Notes: a model not told the origin generated them from the letters alone. A DNA stretch of 64,000 nucleotides from Phlebiopsis flavidoalba (GCA_035772785.1 JAOCPU010000020.1:479433-543432); one strand, 5' to 3'. Positions 38,540-51,082 are shown, counted from the stretch's first letter. Numbers and translations: made by a program.

Positions 38540-40590
38540 CTCAAGTGCATGCGACCGGTCGACAATGCAGATGTCGCATTCAGCGATAACGCTGCTGAGA
38601 GCTCTCGTCCCTTCCGTCAGTTCAAGAACGAGCTCCAAGCAAAGAAGAAAGATACGCGTGGTCGGAAGCCCAAGACTCGTCCTAAGTCGCAGGCTCGTTA
38701 TGTCAACTGGATGAATCCCGACTACTTCGACCTGACGAAGCAATTGCAAACCAGGTCTGGCCTTGGAGTCCGTCCGAGATTGTGGCGCGTCTGCAGAAGA
38801 TCAACGGCAGGAAATACGGAAAAACTGACCAGACAGCGGCTCTCTGACTGGCGCGATCCTACCGTAACTGACCGCGTTGTCTGGCGGCCATACGTCCAAC
38901 GAGCTCGGCAACGGTATCATCGACCTGGTGGACACACAACTCGTTTCGGCGTTTTGGTGTGTGCCGTGCAACTCGCTGCCTATTGCCTGCTGACATAATC
39001 CCTGTTCAGCACAACTACCCCACAGTTGTGAGCGCGATAAAGTCGCTGCTCACGGAGCTTCGCGCTGCGAGTGCAATCATAAATGTCATCACTGTGCGCG
39101 CTCTGATGATAGGGTGTATTACTCACCTTGCGCCAGCCGTATTCGAGCAAAACGGACAAGAACGGGACGCACTTCCAGTGCTCGGAATCATTTGTCCGAA
39201 AATTCTTGGAGAAAGAGATGCGATGGTCCGTTCGTCGTGTTACGAAGGCAGGTCAGAAGGTGCCTGCGGATGCGAACGCTCAGCTTCGACGATCACACCT
39301 CCGAGCAAGCGCCGCGATCCGTGACGAGACCATTCCTGAATGTCTCGTTGTCAACAACGATCAGACGTTAGTTCTCTATTCTCACGGAAATAAAGTTACC
39401 TTCGCACCTATTGGAGACAAGCAAGTGGCAGGTGAAGGGCATGAGGAGAAGCGTGGGTTTACGCTCATGGTCGGTGTTTTCACTGAGCGGCGAGGTCTTG
39501 CCCTTCCAGGCTATTTACTCAGGCCTCAAGCCTTCACGCTCGCTGCCAAAGGACACCGCATCATTCTACAACGAAGCTGTTAACACACTCGGAATGCGTC
39601 TGGAAGTCTCGAAAACAAGCACCCACTGGTCAAACCACGAGACGATGCACAACTACGTCACCTATATCCTGGCGCCATACTTTCGAGCCCACATCGAACG
39701 CCTCCAACTGTCACCCGATCAGCGCTGTTTATGGATAATCGATGTCTGGAGCGTGCACCGGTCAGAGGCGTTCCGAACATGGATGAAGACACACTACCCC
39801 TGATCATCATCAATTACATCCCTGGCGGCTGTACTGGGCTATTTCAGCCGTGCGATGTCGGTATTCAGCGTCCTCTCAAGCATGCAATCCGACGAGCCGT
39901 GCACTAAACCACAAGGTCCAAGAGACCATGGCTCAGCTGCGTGCAGGGATCGACGCATCGAAGGTCGTCCTCGACAAGTCAATCGGTGTTGCGCGTGATC
40001 GCTCACTCGAGTGGCTTGTAAAGGGTTTTGCAGCGGTTAATGACCCAGCCTTGGTGAAAATGGTGTGTAATCACTCTATTTATTGGCCTTCCTCATCATT
40101 GTACTTTCGTTCTAGGCCTGGGAACAGTTGTTGCGTACCTGATGAACCCACCTTCAACTTGTCATATGCAAGTCTCACCAGCCGCGAGACGCGTCAAGCT
40201 CTCAATGAGCTCGCGACCACGGATCCTGATTTCTTTGCTGAGATCACACAAGCACGCAGCGAGACGTTCAATGCGCCCCCACCTTCAGCTGTGTTTTCCG
40301 AAGACGACCCGGACGCCGACACAACCAACATTGACGCAGCCGATGACACGTCCTTGTCGGTCCTTGATGTGATCAACCGGACCTGTGGCCTCAATCCTAG
40401 CACTGAACCTGACGCAGCTGTGATCGCATGCGAGGAGTCAACAGATGTAGAGGATGGTGAAGAGAAGCTGGGACGCGGCAAGCGAGTAAAGCACCCTACG
40501 AAGCGCTTTGCCGATGCTGAGTGGGGTGCGGGCACTAAGTCACATAAAAAATGTAGATTCTTCGCTCAAACTTTGTACATGCAATTGTAA
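38540..40590 (+). CDS. Pogo-like DDE transposase (DDE_1 family)
   Basis: Likely cut-and-paste transposase of the enclosing element. Order of blocks: DNAAESSRPFRQFKNEL, a basic RGRKPKTRPK segment, NWMNPDYFDLTKQL, WSPSEIVARLQKINGRKYGK, SESFVRKFLEKEMRWSVRR, then the catalytic RNase-H fold. The three acidic residues are the Asp in VNNDQTLV (39359-39361), the Asp in WIIDVWSVHRSEAFRTWM (39741-39743) and the Asp in FQPCDVGIQRPLKHA (39854-39856), giving a DDD triad as in pogo/Fot elements. KRGFTLMVGV and LPFQAIYSGLK lie between. Frame breaks occur near 38760, 39150, 39470, 39560, 39800 and 39890, plus a probable intron at about 40065-40120. The C-terminus has an acidic tail ending at TLYMQL. Confidence 0.88.
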
Positions 40591-41535
40591 ATACTTGCTA
40601 CATTATTGTTTTGCCTCTACGGCGCCGCAGGCGCGAAAATTTGAGCTATATAAAAAATACCGTGTCACATCCGGCCCAGCCCTCTGTGACCTGTGACATG
40701 TTGCACACATCGGTGCCCCGAGGGGGGTCTGTGACGCGTGACGTCCGCTTTGGTCGAAAAAACTACAGTAAACTAAACAGTACATGTTGTACTTCGAGTA
40801 ACAAGCTTTTGGGCACTATCAGAGCATCCTTCAGTGCTTAAAAAGATTACCAACGAGTGTAACCACCTCTCCGTTGTGCCGAGGGTCGCATCGCGGAAGG
40901 TTGGACAGCCAGGTGCCCAGTCATAAGCGCTGGTGCTACACTTCCGGTGCGAGACGTTTTATGGGCTGAGCTTGAGCGGCCAAATGACGGCAGATAAGTG
41001 TCATGCCTGTAGAGGGGCGGCGGATGTACTGGCCCACCGAGGAGCGTGGACGTTCGCAAAGAGATAAGTACTTTCAAACCCGACTCGAAGTTAAGGATTG
41101 CCGCGCGCCAATTCACTGGCAGGTCATCTGGGCATTCTGACCTTGAAAACGATATTGTGGGGAGACTCTCTAAGACACTTTGAGGCTACATGTATCATTA
41201 TTCTTCTCGTTGCTTCAACCGAGGTATCGCAAGACGTGCATGGGCGGCGCCAGCCCCGCCTCCTCGTCTCGTTATGGTAATTAGACGTCCTGCCGACGCG
41301 CGTCTTGACCGCCGTCTCGTCGAGCTCACAATTGGACGAGCGCAATATAATATGAGCAGCTCGATGATGCTTATGAAAGACTCAATACTAACGTATGGAA
41401 ACTGTTTTAGTTTACTGTTTATAAACAGTTTACGCCATTTTACGGACATTGTTGTAAATAAACATAAAACATAAACTGTTAGAAAACTGTTTATAAACAG
41501 TAAATAAACTAAACAGTTGGAGCCTTAAATACACC

Positions 41536-42813
41536 ACTTGATGCTCAAGCCTCTGCCGTTGAGTCTTGTTTGAGCTGCTGATATTGCATGTCGAGAGTCC
41601 AGCTATTTGAGCGGATGGTTTATTACGGTGTTTTTGTGGACCACATCGTATATATTTGCCATAGCCTGCTAAGACAGCAAGTTGTACCGTGACTAAACTG
41701 TTTATGGGTGGTACAGTACACTGCTTGCAACTCTGGACCATGGGGTCATCATTGGCTCATTGTGAATAGAACAGAGCCTACCGCACTCTAGCTACATGAG
41801 AGACATGAGCACCATTACACTAGGGGCTACAATGTTCGGACTTGACACAGGCGGCTTGGAGGACAACAAGAGCTCAGCCGGCAGTGACTAGTCGTAGATA
41901 CATCCGACGTAAGCTTACAGAAGCCTCATTGCTATTTTTTTCAAAAAACAGTCTTGCCGTGCAATTACACGGCGAGATTGCGAGCGAATTTGTTCTCGAG
42001 AATTGACGTTCGAGGATTCAATTTTAATGTCGCGCGCATTGTGTCCTTTGGTAAACCAACGGAACGCTTCATCCGAGAAAAGCGTATAGAAGACCAGCAA
42101 GCCTCTGACAGAACTCTGACACACCGAGCCCGCGTGGCGACCAGTAGCAAGGGCAGTGAGACGAAGGATTTGTCAAGCAATCTTCGCGCATTCGACAAAC
42201 CGAAGCGTATGCATACATGTCAGCATCCGTGCTTCAAGCTTCAAGGTTTGCTTCGCCAGTTTTTGCTCGAAATAGACTGGATTACTTACTCGCCGCCTTT
42301 TTTGTTTTGCAAATCGAAACGAAGGGTGTCGTGGACATAAACTCTGCATCTTCTTTGCCGTCGTCATTTTATAGCTAGAAGAGATCGGCAGCTGCGGACG
42401 AATTGAAAGAAGCCCCAAAAATAGAGGGGCGCGCATATGTTCTTACGTTGCGAGAACCCAAGTACGAGGACGCCACGTGGGCGCGGAAGCCAACGGCTTT
42501 GTGGCGACGGCCTCTTCTTTGTTTTGATGCTGACAAGTCGTGTTCGTTGTGTAGCCAATCGTTGCCCTTACCGATGGTGGAAATATACTTAAGGCTCGTT
42601 GGCAGTACAGGACCGTTTGCAAACCTTCCCTCGGCTAACGTCGAACGTGTATTTTTGATCATTCACACCATAAGGATCTTCATATGGATGTCTGGACTAA
42701 AGTACATATATTCCGTGCGGTAATATATAAATAAATACACCCGACTGATCAAACATCGTGCTCTGGAGGACGTTTTCGAATTACGGGATCATTAACTCGA
42801 TATATACAGATAA
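41536..42813. other. Intergenic, no assignable gene
   Basis: ORFs of about 100-130 codons overlap on both strands at 41.95-42.7 kb, but none shows a recognised motif and no terminal repeats were found. Confidence 0.4.
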
Positions 42814-45251
42814 TCATGCTCGCTGCCTGCCGACGATGACGCCATGGAAAAGGGCCACGATCTCATCATCGTGCGAGAGCTCATCAAGGTTCGTTATGCC
42901 GTGGAGATAATTGGCGAGGCGAGCTCGGTTGGGCCCCACAACGGCTACGCGGCCAGCGAGAAGGGCGGAATGCGCGGAAATAGAGGGCGCACCCGCAGCG
43001 ATGAAGGGGGTGGATGTGGATGTATGATACACGGGTGGGGGATATGGGCGCAGCAGGGGAGGTGCCTGGGCGGAAGGTGGGTGGACAAGTTAATTGGTTT
43101 GATGATGGGTAAATTGTGAGTACACGACGGGGGGGGTATGCCAGTGTATGCGACAAGAGAGATGACCATGAGCCAGCGAAAGCGACAGAAGGAAAGGACA
43201 AACGACGAATAAACAAGATGTGAGGATGCGTAGAGGGGTAAGGAAAGGCGGTGATGTAGGAAGTGTAGGGCTCTGTGATGGAAGGGAAACTGGGAAGGGA
43301 CGAGCGGTGTCGAAACCAAGAGGGGGATAGCAGCATGAAAAAAAAACTATCCGCGTATGCGCCACCCGTCACCCTGCCTCCTGACCGGCGTCGACACACC
43401 GCCAAAGCCCTCACGGACAATGAGCCATAGCGCACAGTACAGCACACCGCATCCTTGATCTCCTCTGCGCTCAGTAGCACACCGCCTACTGCGACCTGCT
43501 CCGTAGCGCTCGCTGCGCCGTGTCTATGACCGCGTCCAACGCCACCGAGCGCACCGCCGGGGCTCGTGCCTGGCCGCTTGCCGGATCCATTAAACAGGTT
43601 ACCCGCGGAGGCTGCGATCTTGCCCACGCCGCCCGCGATGCCGGCCTGCGTCGGCGTCCCATGGGGATATTTCGCTCGCAGGCCGCGCGACCCCGGATGT
43701 GTGTGACGACGCGTTTGCGCGCCTCCACCTCTACCGTCTGAGTCCCGTGTGGTGACCAATGCGCAGAGAGGACGAGGTCGGGGAGGGGGAATGGGATTTT
43801 GAGCAGTGATACGACCTTCGGTGGTGCGGTGCAGGGACGACTGCGGCGCGACGCGCACACGCAGCCGTCCGTCGTCGCAGCTGCGTCCTCTGCATGCTGT
43901 CCGCTCGGATGTCGCCAGTGCGGGTGCAGCCTACGCACAACTAGGTAGCATGTCCAGGGCGTCTCCGAGTCTTCTGGATCGCTGTCGTGCGGGTCCTACG
44001 TCGTCGTCCTGGCTACCACGCCCACGCACGTCGCGTGGCGAGGGCCGTCTTCCGTCGTCGCGGTCGTCGCGCTGTGCAGGCTTTCGCGTGCCAGGGCGAC
44101 GCGGATCCGGCGTCGAGGGAACGACGAATCATGGGAGGGGACGCTGGTGTCGGTGACGCCATGCCCGGCTTGCGACGCCAGTGAGGAGGTGGATGGAGTA
44201 TTTCGAGTGGAGAATGCTGTCCACCGCTTGCTGCGTGCCACGATCCTTTGCGGCCATCGCCGGGGCGCCTGCTATGAGAGCCGCGGGTCCAATACGAGTC
44301 CGTACCTCCAGTAGCTTGCCTCCAACCGGGCGTTGCAAGCCCTTTCAGGAGGGGCATCTTCTAGACCACTTCTGCACAGGCCACGAGTAGCATGTGGGCC
44401 GAAGTTTCCGCGAGCTAGGAGTTTGGCACTATGGCGAGGGTGAGTGCGAATGGTAGGTTGGATGCGAGAATTGTTGTCTGTGGGTGGTGATGATGGTGCC
44501 TCCGGGAAACGCGTGAGACGTTGCGCCGACTCATCGGCGCGGTTCAGCCGAGCAATGATGGACGACGCTTGCTCGCTGCGCGGTGGAGTGCCCTCAGGCT
44601 GGTGAGGCTACAGGGGGATCGTGGGGGCGACGATGTTACTTAGGGCGCGTCTTTACACTACTTGAAGACCTTGCCGTACAGTTTGCGCGCACCACTGGGA
44701 GTCCGCCCTCCTGTGTGGGCGCCCGGTGTAGTCGGCAGGGGCGGGGAATGGCTCCTGAGTGTTGTTTCGGATGTTAGCGAATGGTGGGATGACGTGGGAG
44801 TGTGGGGTCCGTCTGCTGAGAGATAGGAAGGGTAGTTGCCTGGTCCCGTACTGTCTTCGTATCTCATTCCGCCGGAAAGCTCGACTGGCTCTAGCACGGC
44901 TAGTCCAATGACCTCCAGGCCTCGCTTCATCAACTTCGCCACTTTCGCGTCGGTCCCCTGCGTCGACAATAACATTCGTCATGACGTTATGTGCTTGCAG
45001 GTTGTAGAGTGGGATGATCATGCGACGTCCCCCTCCCGAGCTCGTGGACGTTGAGGAGGACACGGGGTGGAGAACGACGTGACGGACGAGTAGCCGGACA
45101 CATCTGAGCGATTCGAGCTCGTGCGCGACAGGGATGCGCCTGAGGAATCGGTGGATGACCTAGTGCCTGCAGGCCCTCGGCTGTTAGGGGGTACAAGTTG
45201 CACTTGTAGGTTCAACGGATGGTTAGACTTGGATGGTGGTGGTCGGACCAC
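42814..45251 (-). CDS. Conserved-looking Ser/Pro-rich protein, function unknown
   Basis: I do not recognise the family. Fragments read in one direction: MVRPPPSKSNHPLNLQVQLV, a Ser/Thr-rich stretch (TRSSTDSSGASLSRTSSNRS), RRMIIPLYNLQAHNVMTNVI, TDAKVAKLMKRGLEVIGLAV, LEPVE, a Ser/Pro-rich linker, MPLLKGLQRPVGGKLLEVRT, DRGTQQAVDSILHSKYSIHL, LVLSAHWSPHGTQTVEVEAR and a C-terminal ANYLHGITNLDELSHDDEIV ending at VIVGRQRA. Codon-like conservation of these blocks and low-complexity linkers argue for a real gene broken by introns and frame errors. The 324-codon ORF at 42884-43858 is probably a mixture of true and wrong frame. Boundaries are approximate. Confidence 0.55.
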
Positions 45252-47415
45252 GATGAACGACTGCGACGACCTATGTCACTGTGACTCGGAGAGAGAACGT
45301 GTGGGTAAGGCTTCCCACCTCATGAGTCCGATCCTTCTTTCGCTTCATTACACCCTGCTCGTCTGCCGTCATCGCTGGCTGTGGTGGAGAAATGTTCTCG
45401 GGGGGATGGTTTTATTGGCGGTTTGTCCTTTTCCGGCGCGTTGGACTGGAAGGCCGGGGGCAGAAAGGAGGACAGGGTGGCAAACATGGGAGGAATATGG
45501 GAGGGATGGAATAAGAAGTAGATGAGAGAGTTGGGATCTGACCGGCATGCCAAGTCCAGCCAGAGCAACCACAAAACGAATCCATTATTTGCGTCATAAA
45601 TTCAACCGAATCTCACGTAAGCATCATTGACACCGACATCGGGCCCCCGCCACGGCTCCCCTCGGCATCCTCTCCGGCCAATCTCCCGGAGCCAGCCACC
45701 CAGCCAACAATGCATCGCTTTCGCTGTCGCGTCTCCGAAAAATCCACACAAATTATACCAGTAACGCAACCGGCTTGTGTCTTGCGGAAAACCTCACTCC
45801 GAGCGCACCCCGCCCGGCATAGGTGAGGCCGAGCCTGACTGAGCGCGATTCAGGCCTGGCGCGAATGAAACGCCGTCTCAGACCGGCTCCCGACGCTCAA
45901 GCCTTCCTTAGCTCAACGAGACAGAACCATGCACAAGGATCCTAGACAATTATGACACACTAAACATCAGAGCGATAATACTAGCTAATCCCCTGTTGTC
46001 AGCACCATTGCACGCGCTGCTGAAAAACCGGATCCGTTCGAGGGGCCCGGGACGTTGCATAACGTTAACTGACCCACGCAAACCACCCGGGATGATCGCC
46101 CTGCTTCTCCTGAGCGACCATGCGCGCAGAAACAGCCGTTGGATTTCTACAGGGTAGTGTCACAGGTCTAATAACGCCCACCTTGGACCCGGGTCTGGAC
46201 AACATGCAGTGGCTCGTGAAGGCTTTCCATCACCGACAGCAACGCAGTATTCGAGCGCTGTCAGGGAGGAGTAGACATGTATTTGAAGACTCCAGACGGC
46301 TTCTCTGTAGTATATCCTCGAGGTTTACCCCTACTAATCTATCTCCTGTGTGAGCCCACAACTCTATCCTTGTATTGGAAAGTTTTTTCGACTACGTACC
46401 TTCGAAGCTTACACCACTTCGGGTATTTATTCCTCTGGTCCTTGGTAGTATTCCTCTCGTCATACTGCTTGACTTCGAAGAATCTAGTGTGCGTTAGGAA
46501 AGTCGACTAGTGGGCAGGGCCGCCGGCCGCCGTGCCTCAGCATTCCAACCCACCTCCACGCCCGGCCTCCCCAGCCGCGCCGCCCCGTCATGCATCACAA
46601 TCAGGCCCCTCCGGCGTTGCCGTGAACAAAGAGCTACACAGTAGCCGCCAAGTCATCGATGCAGCGCGTCATCAAACCCTGCACATGCAGGGAACGCTAT
46701 CGCAGGGACCGAAACGCCGGTGTCAATGCGCTTTACGCGAACCCGCATGCGCCCGCCGAGCGAGACCGCGGGCTCGAAGGTGGATTTCTTCGAGCAGCAG
46801 GCCGTGTGCGGGGGCTCGTGGAAACGTCGCAGGATGCGCGCCGTGCGGCCACGCGCGCAAGGTTGCCTCCTCCGAGGGGCGCATCGGAATTCGATTTCTT
46901 ATCCACAACAGCGCGCTGCGGTTCCACGGGCTTGAGAAGCTTCTGCCACACACGGCCGCCAATGCACTAGAATCGTTTCAGCTACCGAAACCATAGCTCA
47001 TGCGCCGGCGGAAAGGGTCGGAAGATGATGTACGACATTGCCTCCCGCCTACCAGATCGCGCTGGTATGATCAGCATCACCTCTATAGTGGTCAAACGGA
47101 TGATAACACACACCGTGGAGTAGACCATAAATGCCAGGAGCAACGTGGTCACGCAATGGTGAGAAGATCAACGATAAACTTTACCTTCTGAATCTAACGG
47201 GCGAAAAAGCAACGGCGCCCCGAAAAATGCTTCAAAATTCAATTAAATAGGCAGATAAGATAGGCTCGGAGCGACCCTCCGAGACGGAGAAAGGATGATG
47301 TTACTCGGTAGGACTGTATGGTCACTATGGTCGAGTCCCTGGATACTTTCCTAGAAAGCCCAAGTAAGCTGACACACCGAAACAACGCGCACGCGCACGA
47401 GCCACCCGCGCACAC
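45252..47415. other. Intergenic, no assignable gene
   Basis: A G/C-rich block at 46.53-47.0 kb has overlapping ORFs in three frames (the longest 154 codons), but no family is recognised and the overlap is typical of G/C-rich noncoding DNA. The left part probably includes upstream sequence of the 42.8-45.3 kb gene. Confidence 0.4.
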
Positions 47416-50400
47416 CTAACTCTTCCCAGCGGCCACCTTCCTGCGCTCTCCACGGTGCACAAACTCGAAGCACGCCTTCCCAGGTTCGACCCCGAGGATA
47501 TTTTGCATCTCCTTCAGCCCGAGCTCGCAGAATTCTCGCACACTCCCGACCTTGTTCGCAATGTTGCCGCGCCGTCTGCGCGCTCACGCCCGGGGAGCGC
47601 GCGCAGGAGCTCCTCCGCGGCGTGGTTCACGCCTGCACCGGCCCCGCCGTCCTCTTCGGCACCGATTGCGATTGCCTTTGTTACATCCGGTTCGAAGTGT
47701 GCATCTTCAGGTCATTGAAGATGCCCGCGGTGGCGAATGGTGAGGACGACCAGATAATGCGTACACGCGGGAACGCGAGCGTGAGCAGCACCAGCTTCGC
47801 CTGGATGCTGTAGGTCGACATCGCCGTGTCCATCCCTGGCTTGCCCTTCTTTTGATACTTGTTTGATGGCTTCGCATACTGCTTGATCTCCTGTACCGCC
47901 TGCAATTTGACGGTGAGAAGTGGCGTGGATTCAACATGATTAGGTTCCTACCTCGAGTGAAAATGATTTGTGCTCCTCCCATTCGATGAGAAGAATTGGA
48001 TGCTTGTAGTGTGCAGACATCATCTCGCATTGCGTGTATCTGTGGGAAGCTGTTTCAGGCAGGTGAATATAGCAAACATGCGAAACACGCTCACAGTCTT
48101 CCGCTGTTGAAACTAGCCACTAAGTCGGGTATGCTCTTCCTTTCCACACACATGTCCGGAGTCAGTACATAGTCGCCGACGGTCAGTGTGGCGGGAATCA
48201 CGAGAATGCCGGAGGTGTGCAACAAGGACGGCAGCGACGACCTGAACTCTCGCATGTCGACGATTACCTATCCATTGATCAATCAAGGTGCACACGAGTG
48301 GGTAACATGACAGACGTACTCTGGGAGGCTCTGCCGTCACATCTTTCCGGCCACCGGCTATTCTGGAGCTAATGGTGCGCAAGAGGTTATCATTGCTATC
48401 CGTGGGTCTTCTCTCTTCCAAGATAGGCATGAGCATAGACTACTAGTAGTAAGCATCAGATTTGGTGGATGATATTGTTGCAAACTGACCCCTCGCTCTT
48501 TGATGAGGCGTTCAAACGCATCTTTCTCTCTCCGCACATCAGTGAGATACTTCGCTTCCTCGCAACTATTGTTGTAGTACATCAGATATACCCGAACGCC
48601 GAGGCCTGGCGTACTCTTCTTGTAGACCTAGACGAGCGCGAGAGATTAGATTAGGAAGTCTCATGATTATATCGGCCACCCACCTCAAGACGGCGAACAA
48701 AGTCCAGGTTGGGCTCGTACATGATGACGTAGCGGGGGCTGAATCTCAGACAACACAGTGTCGTCGCTGTCGTCCGAGTACGCGCGAATGATGATGGTCT
48801 GCTCGGGCACAAGCATTTCCGTACTCGGTGTCGAAGTCGTCTCCGAGCGTGAGCAAGGCCGTGGGGTCAGGCATATCCATCAGGATATCAGGCAATGCTC
48901 TGGCAGACCCGATGTTAGAGAAAAGCGATAGAGTTCGAGGTGAGGCACGCACGCAATGATATTCTCGTCTTGTTGACTGATCGCCTGCAACAAGCTCTCC
49001 GCAGGTCCTACATTTTCTAGGCGCTGGGGCAGGAGGAGCCCCGCCACGCACGCGCCGCCGACTTGCAATCCTTGCATCGCGCTCTCTGTCCTTCTTCCTC
49101 AGCGCCTCGCTGACTTCGCCGCCCCTCCCACTGCCATTCGACGCAGTCGGTCCGCGGGGCGCGGCCGCAGTCCTCTTCTGCATTGCTTTTCTTCATTGCT
49201 TGCCGAGCGAGGTACGCACGCAGCTTGTCTTCCATGAGATGTCTTCCCTGCGCACCTGGGTCGGCATCAGGGTCCAGCTCGTCGAGAAACTCTCTGAGGA
49301 GATGTGCAGAGCGAATTGAAGACGTCATAATCAGGACAGTGTTTGTACCGGGATCACCTAGGACATGTGTATGAAGTGACCAGAATCATCGAGGCAAGGG
49401 GGGACCTACGAGACGTGAGCTTTGTCTCGCGTCGTATCATCTCCTCCTCGATTTCCTGCAGAGCCGCCGCTACAAGACTCCACTTTGGCAATCCTCAAGT
49501 GCAGGCTGCATTTCTTCAGGCCATTCAGGTTTTTTCGAACTTCGTACACTCGGCACACCCTCTAGCTCTCTGAGTGCTTCCCACTCGTCTTCATGGTCGT
49601 CAATTGGCGGAGCGGCAGTTGGCTTCTTCGCCTTCTGGATAATCGTGTAGCAACGACGCTTCGCGTACTGGAAAATCAGGTTGGCAGCTTCCGTGAGCAT
49701 CCAAGGCGACTGGTTGTGCCTCGCGTTTCCAGCATCGTTGGTCGTATTGGCGTCAATAAGACCTTCCAAGTAGTGCTGAAATGAAAAGGGCGTCCTCTGT
49801 GAGTAGGAGACTGCTTCAATTAGAAAAGGGTCCAGAAATTCGCAGATATGACTTACACAAGCAATCGCCGAAGTGTAGAGAGGTCGGAGACAAGCTGCTT
49901 TGTTCTGGGCCCGACTTTGTGCCATACCGAGTCAAGCTGGCGCCTGACGATGATGTCAAATGACTTGAAATACGTATTCTCTACATTGAGATCGTCGAGG
50001 TCGAGCTGATGTTCAGGTTGAATTACAGACAGACGTGAGTCTGGTAGAGACCACGAACCTGTGCATTCGACCGCTTGAGCTCGGATAGCGTCGTACTCAT
50101 GCACTGAACAATGGCGACATGGATCTCAGTCATGTACTCGGTCATATCAACAGATAGCTGTAGCACTGAGCGGTCTCGTCCAAGGCTCTCTGAGACCTCT
50201 TGATGAAATCGCGGATATATGTGCACGGTGCGGAGTTGCAGCTCTTTGAGAATCACACGAAGAGGCGACAAACCACTCGTGATATGCTCAGGCTGGTCTG
50301 TGAACGCCTTCAAGAATCCAGTCTTGTTCTTCTCTCGATACAAGCGAGCAATAAATGCCTCGGAAGATGATGGGTTGACACTGGGCGAGAGTAAGCTAAC

Positions 50401-50895
50401 GGGCTCGGTTACATGAGATGCGCAGGCTCACCGTTCAGCATGGAGGATAATGACTCCAGTAATGAGGTGAGTCGGTATATCAGAAGTGAGCATGTCGACT
50501 GTGAAAATCTGAGACGTCACTGAAATAAGGCCACCCTTCTTGTATAGGTCCTGCCTGTGACGAGTAAGAACCCGTAAAGTAGAAGGAAGCTTACACGCAC
50601 CTGTCGCGTTTGCTAGTTTCAAAATCAACCAGTCGTAAGCCTGGTCTCTTCTGCATCCAAGCACTCCCAGCTCCTCGCCAATCGCGGATGCTTCTTCAGG
50701 GGAAGCATTGACCAGAATGACAAGGTTCTGCGGCGAGTCGTAAATTTGAAGGAGCTTACACACTACCCTCCGCAATCCAAGGCCACGACCGATCAAAAGC
50801 AGCTCGCTCGTTGAAGGGTCATGTATCTTCTCCAAGATAGACTTGTGGAACGAAAGGAGGGAAGACATCGCGTATTGTTCAGCCGGGTGCGTCAA
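47416..50895 (-). CDS. XPF/RAD1: XPF/Rad1-type structure-specific DNA repair endonuclease
   Basis: Large subunit of the ERCC1-XPF (Rad10-Rad1) nuclease, which cuts 5' of bubbles in nucleotide-excision and crosslink repair in the nucleus. N-terminal helicase-like region: [79 protein letters not shown], [70 protein letters not shown], then [20 protein letters not shown] and [17 protein letters not shown]. Later come [30 protein letters not shown] and the ERCC4 nuclease core [34 protein letters not shown] (GDx..ERKx3D, about 48120-48195). A helix-hairpin-helix tail reads [20 protein letters not shown] and [17 protein letters not shown] before TAG at 47416. Introns and single-base frame breaks occur throughout. 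The start is ATG at 50895, or the internal one at 50868 (MSSLLSFHK). Confidence 0.94.
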
Positions 50896-51082
50896 TAGTG
50901 TGGCAGTCTTGTATTACCAAGAAGTATTGAGGAAGAGCTCAGGATGAGTATGCGGGTTTAGGATATCGTAACGTAGCATTCCAGTGTCGTGAGAATTAGT
51001 CAAAGGTAGTTGCCTTGAACATTGTAAACCAGGGTAGAAGTGTGGTAGTGGTACACTTGAGACAAGCAATCCGAGGGCTTGA
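50896..51082. other. Short gap upstream of XPF
   Basis: About 190 bases between the XPF start and the foldback element, so the element lies within likely XPF upstream regulatory sequence. No promoter motif is claimed. Confidence 0.4.

Larger units (their letters stand above)
35990..40768 (+). mobile_element. Pogo-like (Tc1/mariner) transposon carrying Ulp1 protease and DDE transposase
   Basis: 4779 bp with perfect 27-bp inverted ends (35990-36016 and 40742-40768, starting CTGTAGTTTTTTCGACC) flanked by TA (35988-35989, 40769-40770). GTGAC-type repeats lie just inside both ends (36018-36110, 40680-40742). Two coding blocks on the plus strand encode an Ulp1-type cysteine protease with a coiled-coil tail and a DDE transposase. 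Perfect ends and intact catalytic residues suggest recent activity. It is inserted in the TA-rich subterminal repeats of a hAT MITE. Confidence 0.9.
35890..41535. mobile_element. hAT-type MITE with 8-bp duplication, split by a nested pogo-like element
   Basis: The element runs 35898-41527 with inverted ends TAAGGC(C/T)CCAACTGTTTAG, about 24 bases with one mismatch, and a perfect 8-bp duplication AATACACC at 35890-35897 and 41528-41535. Eight-base duplications and TAAGG-type ends fit hAT. Subterminal regions are full of AAACAGTTTATAAACAG-like units in both orientations. Removing the 4779-bp insertion at 35990-40768 and one TA leaves about 850 bp without a transposase, so this is a non-autonomous element. 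Confidence 0.88.

Noticed and set aside
42884..43858. 324-codon ORF as a discrete protein
   Set aside because: It mixes low-complexity with fragments that read better in neighbouring frames; folded into the hypothetical gene at 42814-45251.
46532..46996. 154-codon ORF as a gene
   Set aside because: G/C-rich, ORFs in three frames, no recognisable motif.
47320..47345. tRNA B-box-like GGTCGAGTCCC
   Set aside because: No acceptor, D arm or anticodon arm can be drawn around it.
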